From: Armigeres subalbatus
Taxonomy: Eukaryota > Arthropoda > Insecta > Diptera > Culicidae
Direction of reading: 5' to 3'
Length of the DNA stretch: 64,000 nucleotides
Assembly (NCBI RefSeq): GCF_024139115.2
Contig: NW_026943407.1
Span: forward strand, 1-64,000
Shown: positions 34,182-44,329 of the stretch, piece by piece
Position numbering within the stretch: position 1 is the stretch's first letter
Layout of the letters: every line of letters begins with the position of its first letter
Notes under the pieces: model-generated
Told to the model about the DNA's origin: nothing
Seen by the model: the letters and a program-made list of their open reading frames with translations, nothing else
Database searches by the model: none
Position numbers and translations under genes: made by a program

Positions 34182-35371
34182 TTAACCCGTAAATGCCTAG
34201 GACGAACTTTTAATTTTGAAAACCATATATCTCTGAGGATTTTATAGGTTTTTACTCGGATTTTCACTAAAGTCAAGGGGAATAGTTGTACTTTTGGGCA
34301 CATGCAAACCCTCCCCCTCCGGACCCTCCCCCGTTTTATGGTTGAGAAAACTAGGAGGCCCAAAAGCGTAATTTTAGGCAGTGATATATGAAACTGGTCA
34401 TATTTGGAGATTTAATAGTCTGTTTAACAGCTCGTATGCACAGAGCTATTCAATATAATTCAATTGAATGAGATTTGTTCAAATAATGTAACAAAAACTT
34501 TTTTAAGACCTCCAATACATCTGGCATATTGTGGTGAAGTTACTCTGAATAAATAAAAATTTTATGTGCCTGAAGCATGAACTTATAGTGATCCAACAAA
34601 TGTATATAAGTCCCTAGAGCCCGTGCGAATGTTTCACCATTAAAATATGTCCAACTCAGATGTTCTAGGTTCTCCAAATTATCCGGGAGTTGAGTTCAAT
34701 TGGTCTACCAGGTCAACTGCGCCTGATACCAAACCAGCGTGTCCATATAAGTCCTAGGAGCCCATGCGAATGCTTCATCATTCAAATAAGTACAACGCAG
34801 ATGTTCTAGGTTCGCTGTCGGTTTGATATCAGGCGTAGTTGACATGGTAGACCAATTGAACTCAACTCCCGGATAATTTGGAGAACCTAGAACATCTGAG
34901 TTGGACATATTTTAATGGTGAAACATTCGCACGGGCTCTAGAGACTTATATGGACTTGTTGGATCACTATAAGTTCATGCTTCAGGCACATACAATTTTA
35001 ATTTATTCAGAGCAACTTCACCACAATATGCCAGATGTATTGGAGGCCTTAAAAAAGTTTTTGTTACATTATTTGCACAAATCTCATTCAATTGAATCAT
35101 ATTGAATAGCTCTGAGCATACGGGCTGTTAAACAGACTATTAAATCTCCAAATATGACCAGTTTCATATATCACTGCCTAAAATTACGCTTTTTGGGCCA
35201 CCTAGTTTTCTCAACCATAAAACGGGAGGGTCCGAGGGGGAGGTTTGCATGTGCCCAAAAGTACAACTATTCCCCTTGGTTTTAGTGAAAATTCCGAGTA
35301 AAAACCTCTAAAAACCTCAGAGATATATGGTTTTCAAAATTAAAAGTTCGTCCTGGGCATTTACGGGTAAG
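34182..35371. repeat. 1.19-kb palindrome: arms about 556 bp, 73-bp spacer, abutting assembly gap
   Basis: The left arm (34182-34739) and right arm (34813-35371) are inverted copies with a few percent mismatch, from CCCGTAAATGCC at the outer edge to CTGATAxCAAACC at the centre. The spacer 34740-34812 is itself a diverged copy of 34599-34671, so a tandem duplication preceded or accompanied the inversion. The right arm ends at the N run, so the true outer boundary on that side is unknown. Minus-strand translation of the left arm and spacer shows two NLEHL-x-xxY segments (see findings). Confidence 0.9.
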
Positions 35372-35392
35372 NNNNNNNNNNNNNNNNNNNNN
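35372..35392. other. Assembly gap (21 N)
   Basis: Run of 21 N. Assemblies commonly break at long palindromes, and this one sits exactly at the palindrome edge. Confidence 0.99.
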
Positions 35393-35534
35393 GTTCATCA
35401 ACTGGTCGGATTCAGCCAAACCGCACCAAGCGGCTTTTCGACTGATTTGTAATATTTTGTTCGTTCAAGGACAACGGAAATTGTTTCATATCAATTAAAG
35501 CATACATTTGCAGTAGGATATCCTCAGTTATGGG

Positions 35535-36499
35535 TGTTACACCCTCCGGGTACAAGAAAACGATCTCAAGTGGGTTGGTGAACGAACTCAACTAAAAGTA
35601 TATTTTACATTAATAATTAAACATATAAACAATACAATAAACATACAATCTAGTTTTCTCCCACAGCAACTAGCCTCTTTCTGCCTCTGTAGGCTAGCGG
35701 ACGATTCTCTATTAACAATTAATTTCAATTATAAACAAATTTACAAACTAGCAAGGAACAAACTCACGATAAGTAACGATAATATGATCTATGCAAGACG
35801 ATAACGAAACAGGGACTTCCATACAAAGACTTCGTTACAGCAATGATCGACAAATAACACAATGAATACATCATCTACACTAGAGGCCTGAATAAGAGAA
35901 ACGCGGATAGAAAATATGACTCTGCCAACACTGCATTCAATTTTTTTCATCAAAGAGCAACACATGAAAAGGAAGAAATGGTTTATGTAAATAAAATCTC
36001 ACAATCCGCTATTTAATGTGTCCACATCACATGACAATAGAATCAAATAAACAATGCAATTTAATTTCATAATCTATAAATTTCTTGCATATATTATTGC
36101 AAACTAATGTAAAATGCATTCAAATTTGTTTATTTAAAAATAGCATAAAATCGAATTTAGCCGTTTTCAGTATTTGAGCCAACATTTTGGCTGCTTGACA
36201 GGTCTCCTGCTCGATTGGCTGCTGTTTTTTGACGGTTCGATTGGCGGCACATGCCTATCCGCGTTTCTCTTATTCAGGTCTCTAATCTACACTACACTAT
36301 AATATTCACAATACTCAACAAATTCTCACATTCAATCTTTCACAATTATACTATCATACACACATTTCATTCCGCTTGGAAGAAAACCATCTTTCTTCAT
36401 TCCTTCTGTACAGAACCAGAACCGCGTTCGCTACATTGCTCATCATGCGCGTTCACGCTATTAACCCTTTCAGGCCCGTCGGAATTACCCACGGCAACA
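35535..36499 (-). mobile_element. BEL/Pao 3' LTR (antisense element), interrupted by a MITE
   Basis: On the minus strand the LTR would start TGTTGCCGTGGG (at 36499) and end GGTGTAACA (at 35535), giving TG...CA with short inverted termini. Immediately inside, the minus strand has GGGTTTACGGGTGGGGG, a plausible polypurine tract for plus-strand priming. Gag and protease of a BEL/Pao element lie further right on the same strand. Without the MITE at 35881-36284 the LTR is about 560 bases. A matching 5' LTR was not found, so the element is truncated. Confidence 0.65.
35881..36284. mobile_element. 404-bp MITE in the LTR, 8-bp target duplication ATCTACAC
   Basis: Ends TAGAGGCCTGAATAAGAGAA and the complement TAGAGACCTGAATAAGAGAA are inverted. 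ATCTACAC is present at 35873-35880 and 36285-36292. An 8-bp duplication points to hAT or P-type transposition. The interior is AT-rich without coding. Confidence 0.85.
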
Positions 36500-37162
36500 T
36501 ACCCCCACCCGTAAACCCTGTGGCGGCTCTCAGCTGCGCATGGTTTACTCATAACTATTCACTAGCCTTCGGCTTGTTGAAGCTCCGCTACATACGAATG
36601 TGGTACTGAACATCCATCAACTAAATGCCATCATCATTCTCCCACTGCTTTATCGGGCACCTTCCTTGTACAGGCTGAAGGCCCTGTCGCATGATGCATT
36701 GGATTTTCTGCGACTCCGCCGCAATCTTTTGCTCTCCGAGCAGTCTCACCTTTGCTACGCTCTTACTGCTTCGGACGGGGGTCATGTACCGTCCATCCTA
36801 GTTGACATCGAACCGCTACGGGTTCTCCAGGTTCTCCTATTCTGGACTCGAGCTATTAACAACAGCGGGGCTGCTTCTCTGTAGCTAGGAATTTCCACCT
36901 CCTCCAAGTGAGGAAAATCTGAATAATCTTTTACATGTACCTGTTGGGAAGGGAGATACAACTTCTTCACTGTTCGAGCATCCACAAGATCGTAGCTATC
37001 CGAAGAACCTTGGCTGCAAACCTGGATCTTGATGACTTTAGACTGTCTTTCGTTCTGATGCATTCCGTTCGTCCAGCACATTTGCAGTGGTTGAATTGGT
37101 CCATCAGCCTTCAATATTTTGGCCAGCTTGTTATGTATAAGCGTCACAGGCGAACCTTCATC
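36500..37162 (-). pseudogene. BEL/Pao protease C-terminal part and 3' remnant (antisense)
   Basis: The minus frame from 37162 reads IDEGSPVTLIHNKLAKILKA, then QPLQMCWTNGMHQNERQSKV, DLVDARTVKKLYLPSQQVHV and HLEEVEIPSYREAAPLLLI, the aspartic protease-like domain of BEL/Pao with the D-E-G-S active-site loop. After LLLI the frame shifts, and GEPVAVRCQLGW can be recognised in another frame. The polymerase, RNase H and integrase are absent: within about 350 bases the sequence reaches the polypurine tract and LTR. This is therefore an internally deleted copy. It is separated from its N-terminal protease half by the insertion at 37168-37792. Confidence 0.8.
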
Positions 37163-37167
37163 GATCA

Positions 37168-37792
37168 TGATATATACCATCGAATGAGTATTTTTTATTA
37201 TATGTGTATTGCGATTTTTTTCACCATTTAGACTCTTACGATAAAAATTTCGTCTTACTCAGATTTCGCTTTCGATTTCGCTGCTGGCTACCGTGCGCAT
37301 TTCACTTGAAGATCGTGACAGCTGCCGCAAGCCCCCTCATGTTTACATATTTTTTCATTGTTCTCAGCTCTCCAGCTGATCATGTTTACACAACAAAACC
37401 AGCTGGTGCTTCGATGTTTACATTCAGTCCCATTGTTCTCAACCGACCACGTGCTTGACGATCAAGGTAATCTATAAAAAGGTTGTCGAAAATGCCTTGA
37501 AATACAAAATTGACAACTCTTGAATTTCGTCGAGCGAATCTAATCATTCGTGAAAAATACAATAATCGCTATAAATATTATGGTAGCGCTTGGCGAATGT
37601 CAAGCGCTCTCGAATAAACGAGCCGGCGACTGTCGGCCTCTTTCAACACGAACCACCAAGCGAGTAACATCTCCTTTCTACAACAGCTCCGAAACCCTTC
37701 AAGTATTATTAAATCTCTATTAACCAACCGTTCCTCCGCGAGTATTCTCCGTTCGGTTCCGTCTTCCTCAGTCGCTTTTGCCGGCTATAATA
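37168..37792 (+). mobile_element. Probable solo LTR inserted in the BEL/Pao protease
   Basis: GATCA occurs at 37163-37167 and 37793-37797, and removing 625 bases plus one copy rejoins the protease frame (AQAMIDEGS). The insert starts TGATATATACC and contains a TATA-like TCTATAAAAAGG at 37471 and an AATAAA at 37613-37618 preceded by an 8-bp stem (AGCGCTTG/CAAGCGCT). These fit a solo LTR with promoter and polyadenylation signals on the + strand. The end TATAATA does not give the usual CA, so the class is uncertain. Confidence 0.55.
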
Positions 37793-38180
37793 GATCATAG
37801 CTTGAGCTTGCACCCGTCTGCTTCCATTTGTCAATGTTACCGGTACCACCCTAAACAGAACTGTCGAATTCAGCCGCCGATGACTATTGCATTGAACTTT
37901 CAATGGGGTATTATCATGCACAGCTCCACTATGCAATAGAGAATTGTGAAACTCCGGACACCCATCTACCAAGCAGCGCTTCCTTATTCGACAAGGCAGA
38001 TCTCCATGATCGTACATGCAGCACGGACACAAATTCAACCGATCCACAGTTTTCCATCGATCTTCTACACTTTGCCTCAATAAAACTCGGCAGTGTCGTC
38101 CAAAGTGACCTACGTTTTGGCACATAGAACATTTTACTTCACGGTATTGCGGTTGGTTTGAGGGCTCTGAATTCATCACA
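37793..38180 (-). pseudogene. BEL/Pao zinc knuckles and start of protease (antisense)
   Basis: The minus frame from 38179 gives CSMCQNVGHFGRHC, a CX2CX4HX4C zinc knuckle, followed by DRWKTVDRLNLCPCCMYDHG, CLVDGCPEFHNSLLH and then VLFRVVPVTLTNGSRRVQAQ. In BEL/Pao the knuckle region closes gag, and the VLFRxxPVTL strand opens the protease. The frame is open up to the solo LTR junction, beyond which the active-site loop follows at 37162. The piece is well preserved compared with the other BEL/Pao copies in this window. Confidence 0.8.
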
Positions 38181-39821
38181 ACTCTTGGACGACGTTTATC
38201 ACTTGACGATCTTCCGTTCGTTGCTTATACGAATACTTCCGTTCTCGGTTGCTCTCGTTTTCTGCTCTTCTCGTTTGCTTCTTCCTTCTCTTAAGTTGCT
38301 TCCAGAGCCTTTTCGACGAGACTTTCCATAAAAGCTCCGAATGTTTCCGACCGACCGGTCGCGTCGCTTGTATTCCACCCACTCCATAGCATGGAGGCAG
38401 CTTCTGTACTTAGTTCTGCATCAGAATCGGTTTTTTTAAATGGTCAGTCAATCCTTCCGCTTTGAGGTGCTGCTCTCTTCTACTGTGCTTTCACACTCTA
38501 TTACAGACTCCAAGCTCTCCGCATTGGGTCCTTCCAAGTCTTGGATCCGGTTCGCCAACCTTGTCGACAGGATTTCTGGGCAATAGATTTCGAACCGTAT
38601 TCAAAGCTCTGCCCGTCAAAGCCTCTTGCAGTCGCACCAAATTCTCAGCATTGGTGAAGCCACATGACTTGTTTGCCTGCTCGTACGCGCTGATGAAAAT
38701 TGGCCACTCCTCGGCGGCACCATTGAACTTCGGCAAATTCCTCGGAAACACCTGCCTCGACGCAATGGTCCTGTCTCCGCCGCTTTCACTTTTGTAGAGA
38801 CTCTCTCCGGAGCGACATCGAACTCATCATCCGAAGAATGGGCAATAACTTTCCTTTCGAACGATGGCCGGGGCAGACTGACCTCGGGTATTCCAGCATA
38901 ATATCTGTCCATACCCCGCTTCACTTCTGGCTTGCATGGTTTCGGTGGCTTCACGTTGCTCCGATGCTTTCTCGGAAACAGATCTTCCAGCGTACCTTAT
39001 TCCACATCAGCCTTCGCGGCATCCCCTAATTCCGGAAAATCGTTAGCGTCGAGCACGAAATCCCCATCGCTCCCGTCCAGATCTATGATTTTCTTTAGAG
39101 CTAATCTTCTCTCTAACATCTTCTTCCGGCGGGCAATTCTCTTCCGCTCAAGTTCCAAGATCCTTCGCTGATTCTCCTCTTCAAGTTCCTCCAGTCGGTT
39201 TCACTCTTCGAGTTCTCTGAGCTCTCTCAAAGCGCGGGTCCACGTCGACTCCGCCGACGGCACACCTTTCTTTAAACACCCACGAACGCGACTAGTATTC
39301 TTGACCGGAACAGACTCGGCACGTTTCACGCGGTTACAATACCGACCGATCATGTCCGACAACACATGCAACAAATCATCGTGATCATCCTCTGCAGCGT
39401 CTTCGTCTCCGCTGACGTATTTCTCGCCTATCTTTCTTTGTCCCTGATCTCCTACCTTTGTTGGATCTTCAACGTCATCGACGTCTTCTATCTCATCGTC
39501 CTGCGCTCCAATTCACTAAGCTGCTTTACTGAACGATGTTGGTGAGTGGCTACAGTAGATGGGATTGGCTGACTTAGGTGCTTAGATTGGATTTGGGGGA
39601 ATGCTGCGTCTGTTTGTTTGCGATGTTGGTGGGTGCTCACATTCGATGAGATTGGCTGGCTTGGTTGCTTCGATTGGAATTTCAGCAGCTCTGTATCTGC
39701 TTTCTGGATGTGAGACATCATCATTGCTATACTCTCATCCTTCTTTTTCATATCCTCAGAGAGCTTGGAAATCTGAATATCTTTCTCCTTCATTTTTACT
39801 ATCAGTTCTTCTACACGGTTA
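38181..39821 (-). pseudogene. BEL/Pao gag (antisense), frameshifted
   Basis: Reading the minus strand from 39821: VEELIVKMKEKDIQISKLSE starts a coiled-coil-like stretch rich in Lys, Glu and Met. Next come Gln/Ser-rich linker sequence, a second Arg, Glu and Leu-rich helix around 39050-39180, and FPRNLPKFNGAAEEWPIFIS with CGFTNAENLVRLQEALTGRA (38491-38751), the gag domain of BEL/Pao (Pfam DUF1759 type). After it the conserved gag block is truncated and frames shift until the zinc knuckles at 38170. At the N-terminal side the frame continues across the MITE at 39822-40172. Confidence 0.75.
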
Positions 39822-40172
39822 GATCAGACAACCCAAAATGAAGTTCAAACAACTCAAAATTAAGTTCATTTCACTTAATTTGGACCGTTGGTGGGGGAAG
39901 CCAATTTTAAGTTGAATGGCCGAACTCGGATTTGAGTAGTTTCCGTTTGATCCCGTGTGAAAAAGTACCTAAATATTAAGTTGTTTCCACCTAATGTTAA
40001 GTTCAAATAGGTTTAAACAACTTAAATTTGAGTTCAAACCCTTTAACCTAGCGTTGGCTTCCCCCATCGAACTGCTATCGTTGAGTGGTTTTCTTTCTCT
40101 GTTTTTGACATCAAGAAATGGAATGAAAGAGATGCCAGATCGAAAACAACTCAAAATTTGGGTTGTTTGATC
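39822..40172. mobile_element. 351-bp TA-flanked MITE in BEL/Pao gag
   Basis: The left end GATCAGACAACCCAAA and the complement of the right end GATCAAACAACCCAAA are inverted. TA lies at 39820-39821 and 40173-40174, and removing the element with one TA restores the gag frame (TSNRVEELIV). Many internal AACTTAA and TTAAGTTC words give it a subterminal repeat structure. Tc1/mariner-type target choice is likely. Confidence 0.8.
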
Positions 40173-40174
40173 TA

Positions 40175-40650
40175 CTCGTGTACAACTATACTAAGAGCAA
40201 GATTACCGGTGGTGAGTTTAAGCCGTTTGGCAGCGCAGTATCATTACTTGACACTTTACCGGTCGCTACTAAACGCGCTGCTATAACAGTAGCGCGACTG
40301 ACAGGTGACCAATTTGGTAGCGCGATAAGAGCGCTGCTATTTGATGAACTGTCAAACGTCACCGGTACGGAACACAGCAACCAAATTGAGAGCCGAAAAT
40401 AGTGACCGATACGGAAACGAGTGATGAAACTAAAATGACAGCGCTGCGCGAGTGATTAAAATGCTCGCGACCGATAATGATGCTCTAATATTTTTAGTCA
40501 AACAATTTTTAGTTTGTGGGGTTAGAACAATCTTAAGGTGATTATAGAATGAAGCCAGTAATCGGCCATTTTGTAAACCACGTGCTTTTCCAATATTTTT
40601 TTTTCAAGTGCACGAGATGAAAGAACCATAACGCGTATGGGGCTAAAATA
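40175..40650. other. Unassigned; small hairpins and MITE-like words
   Basis: CGCGCTGCTATAACAGTAGC near 40279 forms a short stem. CTTAAGGTGATTATAGAATG near 40532 and GGCCATTTTG near 40563 have the texture of a MITE end, without a partner being found. Confidence 0.35.
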
Positions 40651-41787
40651 ATGGTAGATCGTTTGCTTAGTTATGCTGAACAATCTACAATCATAACAAA
40701 ACACGCCAATGGTCGGTGCTATTCGACCACGCGGTGTATGGTGAACGGATGTCGAGGAAATCACCATTATCTTCTGCATCGAGTAGAAGAGTCGGTACAG
40801 CTGCAGAAAGTTAAGTCCGGCCATTCGGTAATTTTTCGTACGATACCGGTAACGCTATATGCAGGAAAGCGTCAATTTGACACCGTCGCATTTCTGGACG
40901 AAGGATCATCTGCTACGCTAGTGGATGAGGCCGTGGCCAAACGACTGAAGGCAGATGGTACTCCTGAGCCACTCATGGTAACGTGGACAGGAAACATCAA
41001 CCGTTTCGAAAACGAATCGAGAAATGTACAGTTGATGCTGTCTGCAAGAGGTTCCAACCGGAGATTTCCTTTAACCAACGCTAGAACGGTGTCTGCACTA
41101 CAGCTGCCGGAGCAAAATGTGCGGTATCCAGAAGTGATGGAACGCTACACACATCTGGCGGACGTGCCGATGAAAGAGTTTTCGATGGGAATGCCAACGA
41201 TTCTGTTAGGATTGGACAACCTACATTTATTTGCACCATTGGAGTCACGCGTGGGTAAGTCGAATGAACCGATTGCCGTGCGCTCGAAAATCGGTTGGAC
41301 AATCTATGATTTGGAAGAAAGGAAGCGGAGAAACCCGGAGATGGACGGAGACCGAAAGGACATCTATATTAATAAATCGGAAAAGCTGAAACCGATATCA
41401 AAATCCTTCGGTGGCTCGAGATTACCGCAAGCAGAAAATGTGGCTTATGTTGAGGATAATTCCAATGGGAATTGCTGTGTCCAGGGATTGGCGAAAGAAC
41501 CCTTATTTTCTGGATATGGTAATGGCCGACAAACGTGGATACGAACCAATACCGAAACGTACAAGCAAGCCGGAGCGAATCTGGCCATGATGCAAGTAAG
41601 AGGAAGTAACCCTGAGCCGGAAATGGCCTCCGGGGCAGAGTTACGGGCCGGGGAATGTTCTGGCGACACTGCATGTACGCAGCCAAGTCACGATCAACGT
41701 TTGGCTAACAAAATAGGATCTTCAATTTTTCCGTGTTGGGTGACAGTTGACAGACAGAGGAGGAAGAAAAGGGTGAGCAAAAAGTAA
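40651..41787 (+). CDS. BEL/Pao-derived open frame with protease domain, 378 codons uninterrupted
   Basis: An intact frame from ATG 40651 to a TAA at 41785-41787. Residues about 24-48 contain the final gag zinc-binding block (CYSTTRCMVNGC, HHYLLH). Residues about 59-215 are the BEL/Pao aspartic protease-like domain: VIFRTIPVTLYAGKRQFDTV, FLDEGSSATLVDEAVAKRL with the D-E-G-S loop, VTWTGNINRFENESRNVQL, NARTVSALQLPEQNVRYPE, ILLGLDNLHLFAPLESRVGK and IAVRSKIGWTIY. The last 160 residues are not recognised and include no polymerase motifs. The first 23 residues also have no clear match. It is the only long undisrupted domain-bearing frame in the window. It is most simply an internally deleted retroelement; domestication would need evidence. 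It lies head-to-head with the antisense BEL/Pao copy. Confidence 0.6.
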   Translation: MVDRLLSYAEQSTIITKHANGRCYSTTRCMVNGCRGNHHYLLHRVEESVQLQKVKSGHSVIFRTIPVTLYAGKRQFDTVAFLDEGSSATLVDEAVAKRLKADGTPEPLMVTWTGNINRFENESRNVQLMLSARGSNRRFPLTNARTVSALQLPEQNVRYPEVMERYTHLADVPMKEFSMGMPTILLGLDNLHLFAPLESRVGKSNEPIAVRSKIGWTIYDLEERKRRNPEMDGDRKDIYINKSEKLKPISKSFGGSRLPQAENVAYVEDNSNGNCCVQGLAKEPLFSGYGNGRQTWIRTNTETYKQAGANLAMMQVRGSNPEPEMASGAELRAGECSGDTACTQPSHDQRLANKIGSSIFPCWVTVDRQRRKKRVSKK

Positions 41788-42345
41788 AAGTAGATATAAC
41801 AGGAACATAAACAAAAGTTAGAAGTTGAAAGTGAATAATATTTATGGATAAATGAAAAGTTGAGGAAGAGTATGGGTTAAAGAAATTATCGTATGGAAAA
41901 TTGCATAAATCTGGTCATACGATCACATCACGCATACCGTAAGTAGATCGGGAAAATGAAATAAATGTGAATTAAAATTATGCTTAAATGAACAGCTGAG
42001 CAATACGGGTGCAAGACAGTACAGTGGTGCTCAATCATTTCTGAACAATCCACATAATAGAAGGACGAACATTCGACACACTGCTTGAAGAAAAGAGGGA
42101 AACAGGTAATCATATAGAACACGCTAAAACTGAATTAGTTAAATTAAGAAATAAAATAATTGACAGAGCAAAACAGGAAGGTGAAGTGAGAAAGGAAGCC
42201 TAGGAAAATAAACTTAAAATTGTAAGTAAAGCATTTTATAGTAACGGTAAAGATTTGTGAGACAAAGAACTAAATTTCAAACTTTAATTAAACTTTACAG
42301 TTTGATCATCCTTTGGGTTAATTACCAAAAACGGTTTCATTTCTA
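41788..42345. other. Unassigned, purine-rich then AT-rich
   Basis: AAAGTTGAGGAAG and AAGTGAGAAAGG words; no recognised gene. Confidence 0.4.
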
Positions 42346-42349
42346 TCCG

Positions 42350-42585
42350 ACCGTCCGAACATATTTCATTATACCTATTTTTCATATTTCATTATATTTA
42401 TTTTTCATATTTTTACATTTAATTTTTTTTAATTTCCACATTTTTATAATTTCATATTTTTGCATTTTAATATTTTTTTTATTTACGTATTTTATACTGT
42501 CCTAATTTTACACTTTTATGTTTTATTCGTTTTGTGTCTTAAAATTTTCATATTATTCTGGTTTTTTATTATCATATTTTCCAAT
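42350..42585. repeat. Low-complexity TTTTCATATTTTTA repeat, part 1
   Basis: Drifted units of TTTCATATTTTT and ATTTATTTTTCAT. The same repeat continues at 42885-43068 and 43343-43430, split by two later insertions. Confidence 0.85.
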
Positions 42586-42589
42586 GGAG

Positions 42590-42845
42590 ATATATTAGCT
42601 TCCACACTGATATTCTTCCCTCCCCCTTCATACGGGTGTTCGGCAGAAGGAAGGTCGTGCGGTATGTGCCATCACAAATATTGCCCTCCGCTCGCTTTCA
42701 AATCGACTTCTATAAAAACATTCTTCATGCCTGCCGTATCCTAACGGAACTATCAATTCTATACTTTCGCCTCTAATTCTATCATGAACTTGTACGTCTA
42801 AGTTTGGAAGATGGTATTGACATTTCCATATCATTGTAAATCGTT
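42590..42845. repeat. Dispersed 250-bp repeat, copy 1
   Basis: The block GCTTCCACACTGATATTC to TCCATATCATTG matches 54238-54470 almost throughout (CTCCGCTCGCTTTCAAATCG, CTATAAAAACATTCTTCATG, TAACGGAACTATCAATTCTA) and the short copy at 63150-63250. The open frames on the minus strand do not match anything I know. Confidence 0.8.
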
Positions 42846-42884
42846 TAACTCCACGTAGAAGTAATACACTCAAATCATTAATTA

Positions 42885-43068
42885 GTATCAACTTTTATAT
42901 TTTAAAATTTTCAATATTTTCATATTCTTATGATTTTATGTTTTTATGTACTCATATTTTTGTATCATCATTTTGTAATTTCATGTTTTCATATTTTTTA
43001 TTTTCATGTAGCAATTTTTATTTTTTTTATTACATTATATTTTTATGTTTCTTATTTTCATATTATAT
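42885..43068. repeat. Low-complexity TTTTCATATTTTTA repeat, part 2
   Basis: Continuation of the AT repeat at 42350; ends at the foldback element. Confidence 0.85.
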
Positions 43069-43341
43069 CACCCAACCGGCAGTTGTTAGATTCTCTAACA
43101 ATTCTGTATAAGAATCTACCAAAACCTGTATAAGAACTGGGTATATGCGGAATTGTTAGATTCTTATACAAAAAATGTAAGCTATCATACAAATATTGTT
43201 AGAAAAGCTTACAAAATTGTTAGATTCTTATACAATACTTGTATAAGAATCTAACATTTTCGCATATGCCCAGTTCTTATACAGGTTTTGGTAGATTCTT
43301 ATACAGAATTGTTAGAAAATCTAACATCCGCCGGTTGGGTG
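43069..43341. mobile_element. Foldback MITE of nested palindromes, CACCCAACCGGC ends
   Basis: Ends CACCCAACCGGC and the complement CACCCAACCGGCG are inverted, and the arms continue inward through CTGTATAAGAATCTACCAAA and ACCTGTATAAGAACTGGG. Each arm holds smaller palindromes GTTAGATT...TCTAAC. It sits in the TTTTCATATTTTTA repeat, so the insertion is later than the repeat. Confidence 0.85.
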
Positions 43342-43430
43342 TAAAATTTTCATAATTTCATGCTTTTTATTTTTATATTATAGTATTATGTACCTTTATA
43401 TTTTCATGATATAACATTTTCATAGCCCAC
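43342..43430. repeat. Low-complexity AT repeat, part 3
   Basis: TTTTCATAATTTCATGC and TTTTATATTATAGTATT words continue the repeat seen at 42350. Confidence 0.75.
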
Positions 43431-43464
43431 TACAAAACATCCCAGAAATGAAAGCTTCACAACC

Positions 43465-43618
43465 TGCCATGTAACCTTTATGCAGACGACGTCCTGGCAC
43501 ACAACCTGCTATCTGATACATTGATACATTGTTGTACCTATTCATTGTCTGGTTCAGCAACAACAAACTGATTGTTAGTAATCCTAGATGCGTTGTGATA
43601 ATGTTCCATCGCTTAATA
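43465..43618 (+). pseudogene. CR1/Jockey-like LINE reverse transcriptase fragment
   Basis: One frame gives NLYADDVLAHNLLSDTL, the catalytic YADD block. A shifted frame gives FIVWFSNNKLIVSNPRCVVI and MFHR, corresponding to the WCxxNxLxLNxxKCxVIxFxR segment that follows YADD in these LINEs. Only about 50 residues are recognisable, with a frameshift between the two blocks. It is a second, shorter relic of the LINE group seen at 17.5-21.4 kb. Confidence 0.65.
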
Positions 43619-43619
43619 T

Positions 43620-44106
43620 CAGTATAATGAAGTTTAGCCATTCTTTTTTGAAAAAGTACCCCGATACCTCAGTTCGTTGACTGATGTTCTTTTAAAATTT
43701 GTGCATACACCATGCACCATGCACAAAGCCTGATAAACATTTTGCTTGGGTATCCACGTGTCGTACGTAGAGTAAGGAAAATGGAAAAGTTTCACTCTAT
43801 TCAGTAAACATGGTGAAAACAATTCAATTCCGTACTTTCACCACAAGTTTAAACTTGCTAGTATAGACGCATACCGCTACATTTTCACGATCCTTCTCGA
43901 TAGTGGTGAAAGCTATTCGCTATCGTTCGCATTATTGCCCCTCTATGAATTCAGACGAAAAACTTTGAGCTAGGAAATATTCACCACTGATCGTTTATAT
44001 GTACACTACATATGCATTGATGAATGGAGACGCATGGTTTTGCTACTTTGTGCCACACACCAGATATTGTTCGCTGATTTCCTTTCCTCCTCGCGCTTTT
44101 TTCAAC
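43620..44106. other. Unassigned spacer
   Basis: No recognised gene. GGTGAAA...TTTCACC words near 43811-43836 and 43886-43920 suggest a drifted palindromic repeat. Confidence 0.35.
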
Positions 44107-44108
44107 TA

Positions 44109-44327
44109 GGGGAACCTGGGGTAATATGCACCCCCGGGGCAAAACGACCCTTTGGCATTTTTAAGTACATTTTCGGCAGTTTTTCGAGAGTATTTACCAC
44201 AGCGCATGTAGTTCGGATCTCGAACTACTAATCCAGTAGTAAACATTCTTGAAAATATTCCTGGAACACTGCTAAAAATACCAAAAGGTCGTTTTGCCCC
44301 GGGGGTGCATATTACCCCAGTTTACCC
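44109..44327. mobile_element. 219-bp TA-flanked palindromic MITE, about 58-bp inverted ends
   Basis: The left end GGGGAACCTGGGGTAATATG and the complement of the right end GGGTAAACTGGGGTAATATG are inverted and continue through CACCCCCGGGGCAAAACGAC. TA lies at 44107-44108 and 44328-44329. No coding. Confidence 0.85.
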
Positions 44328-44329
44328 TA

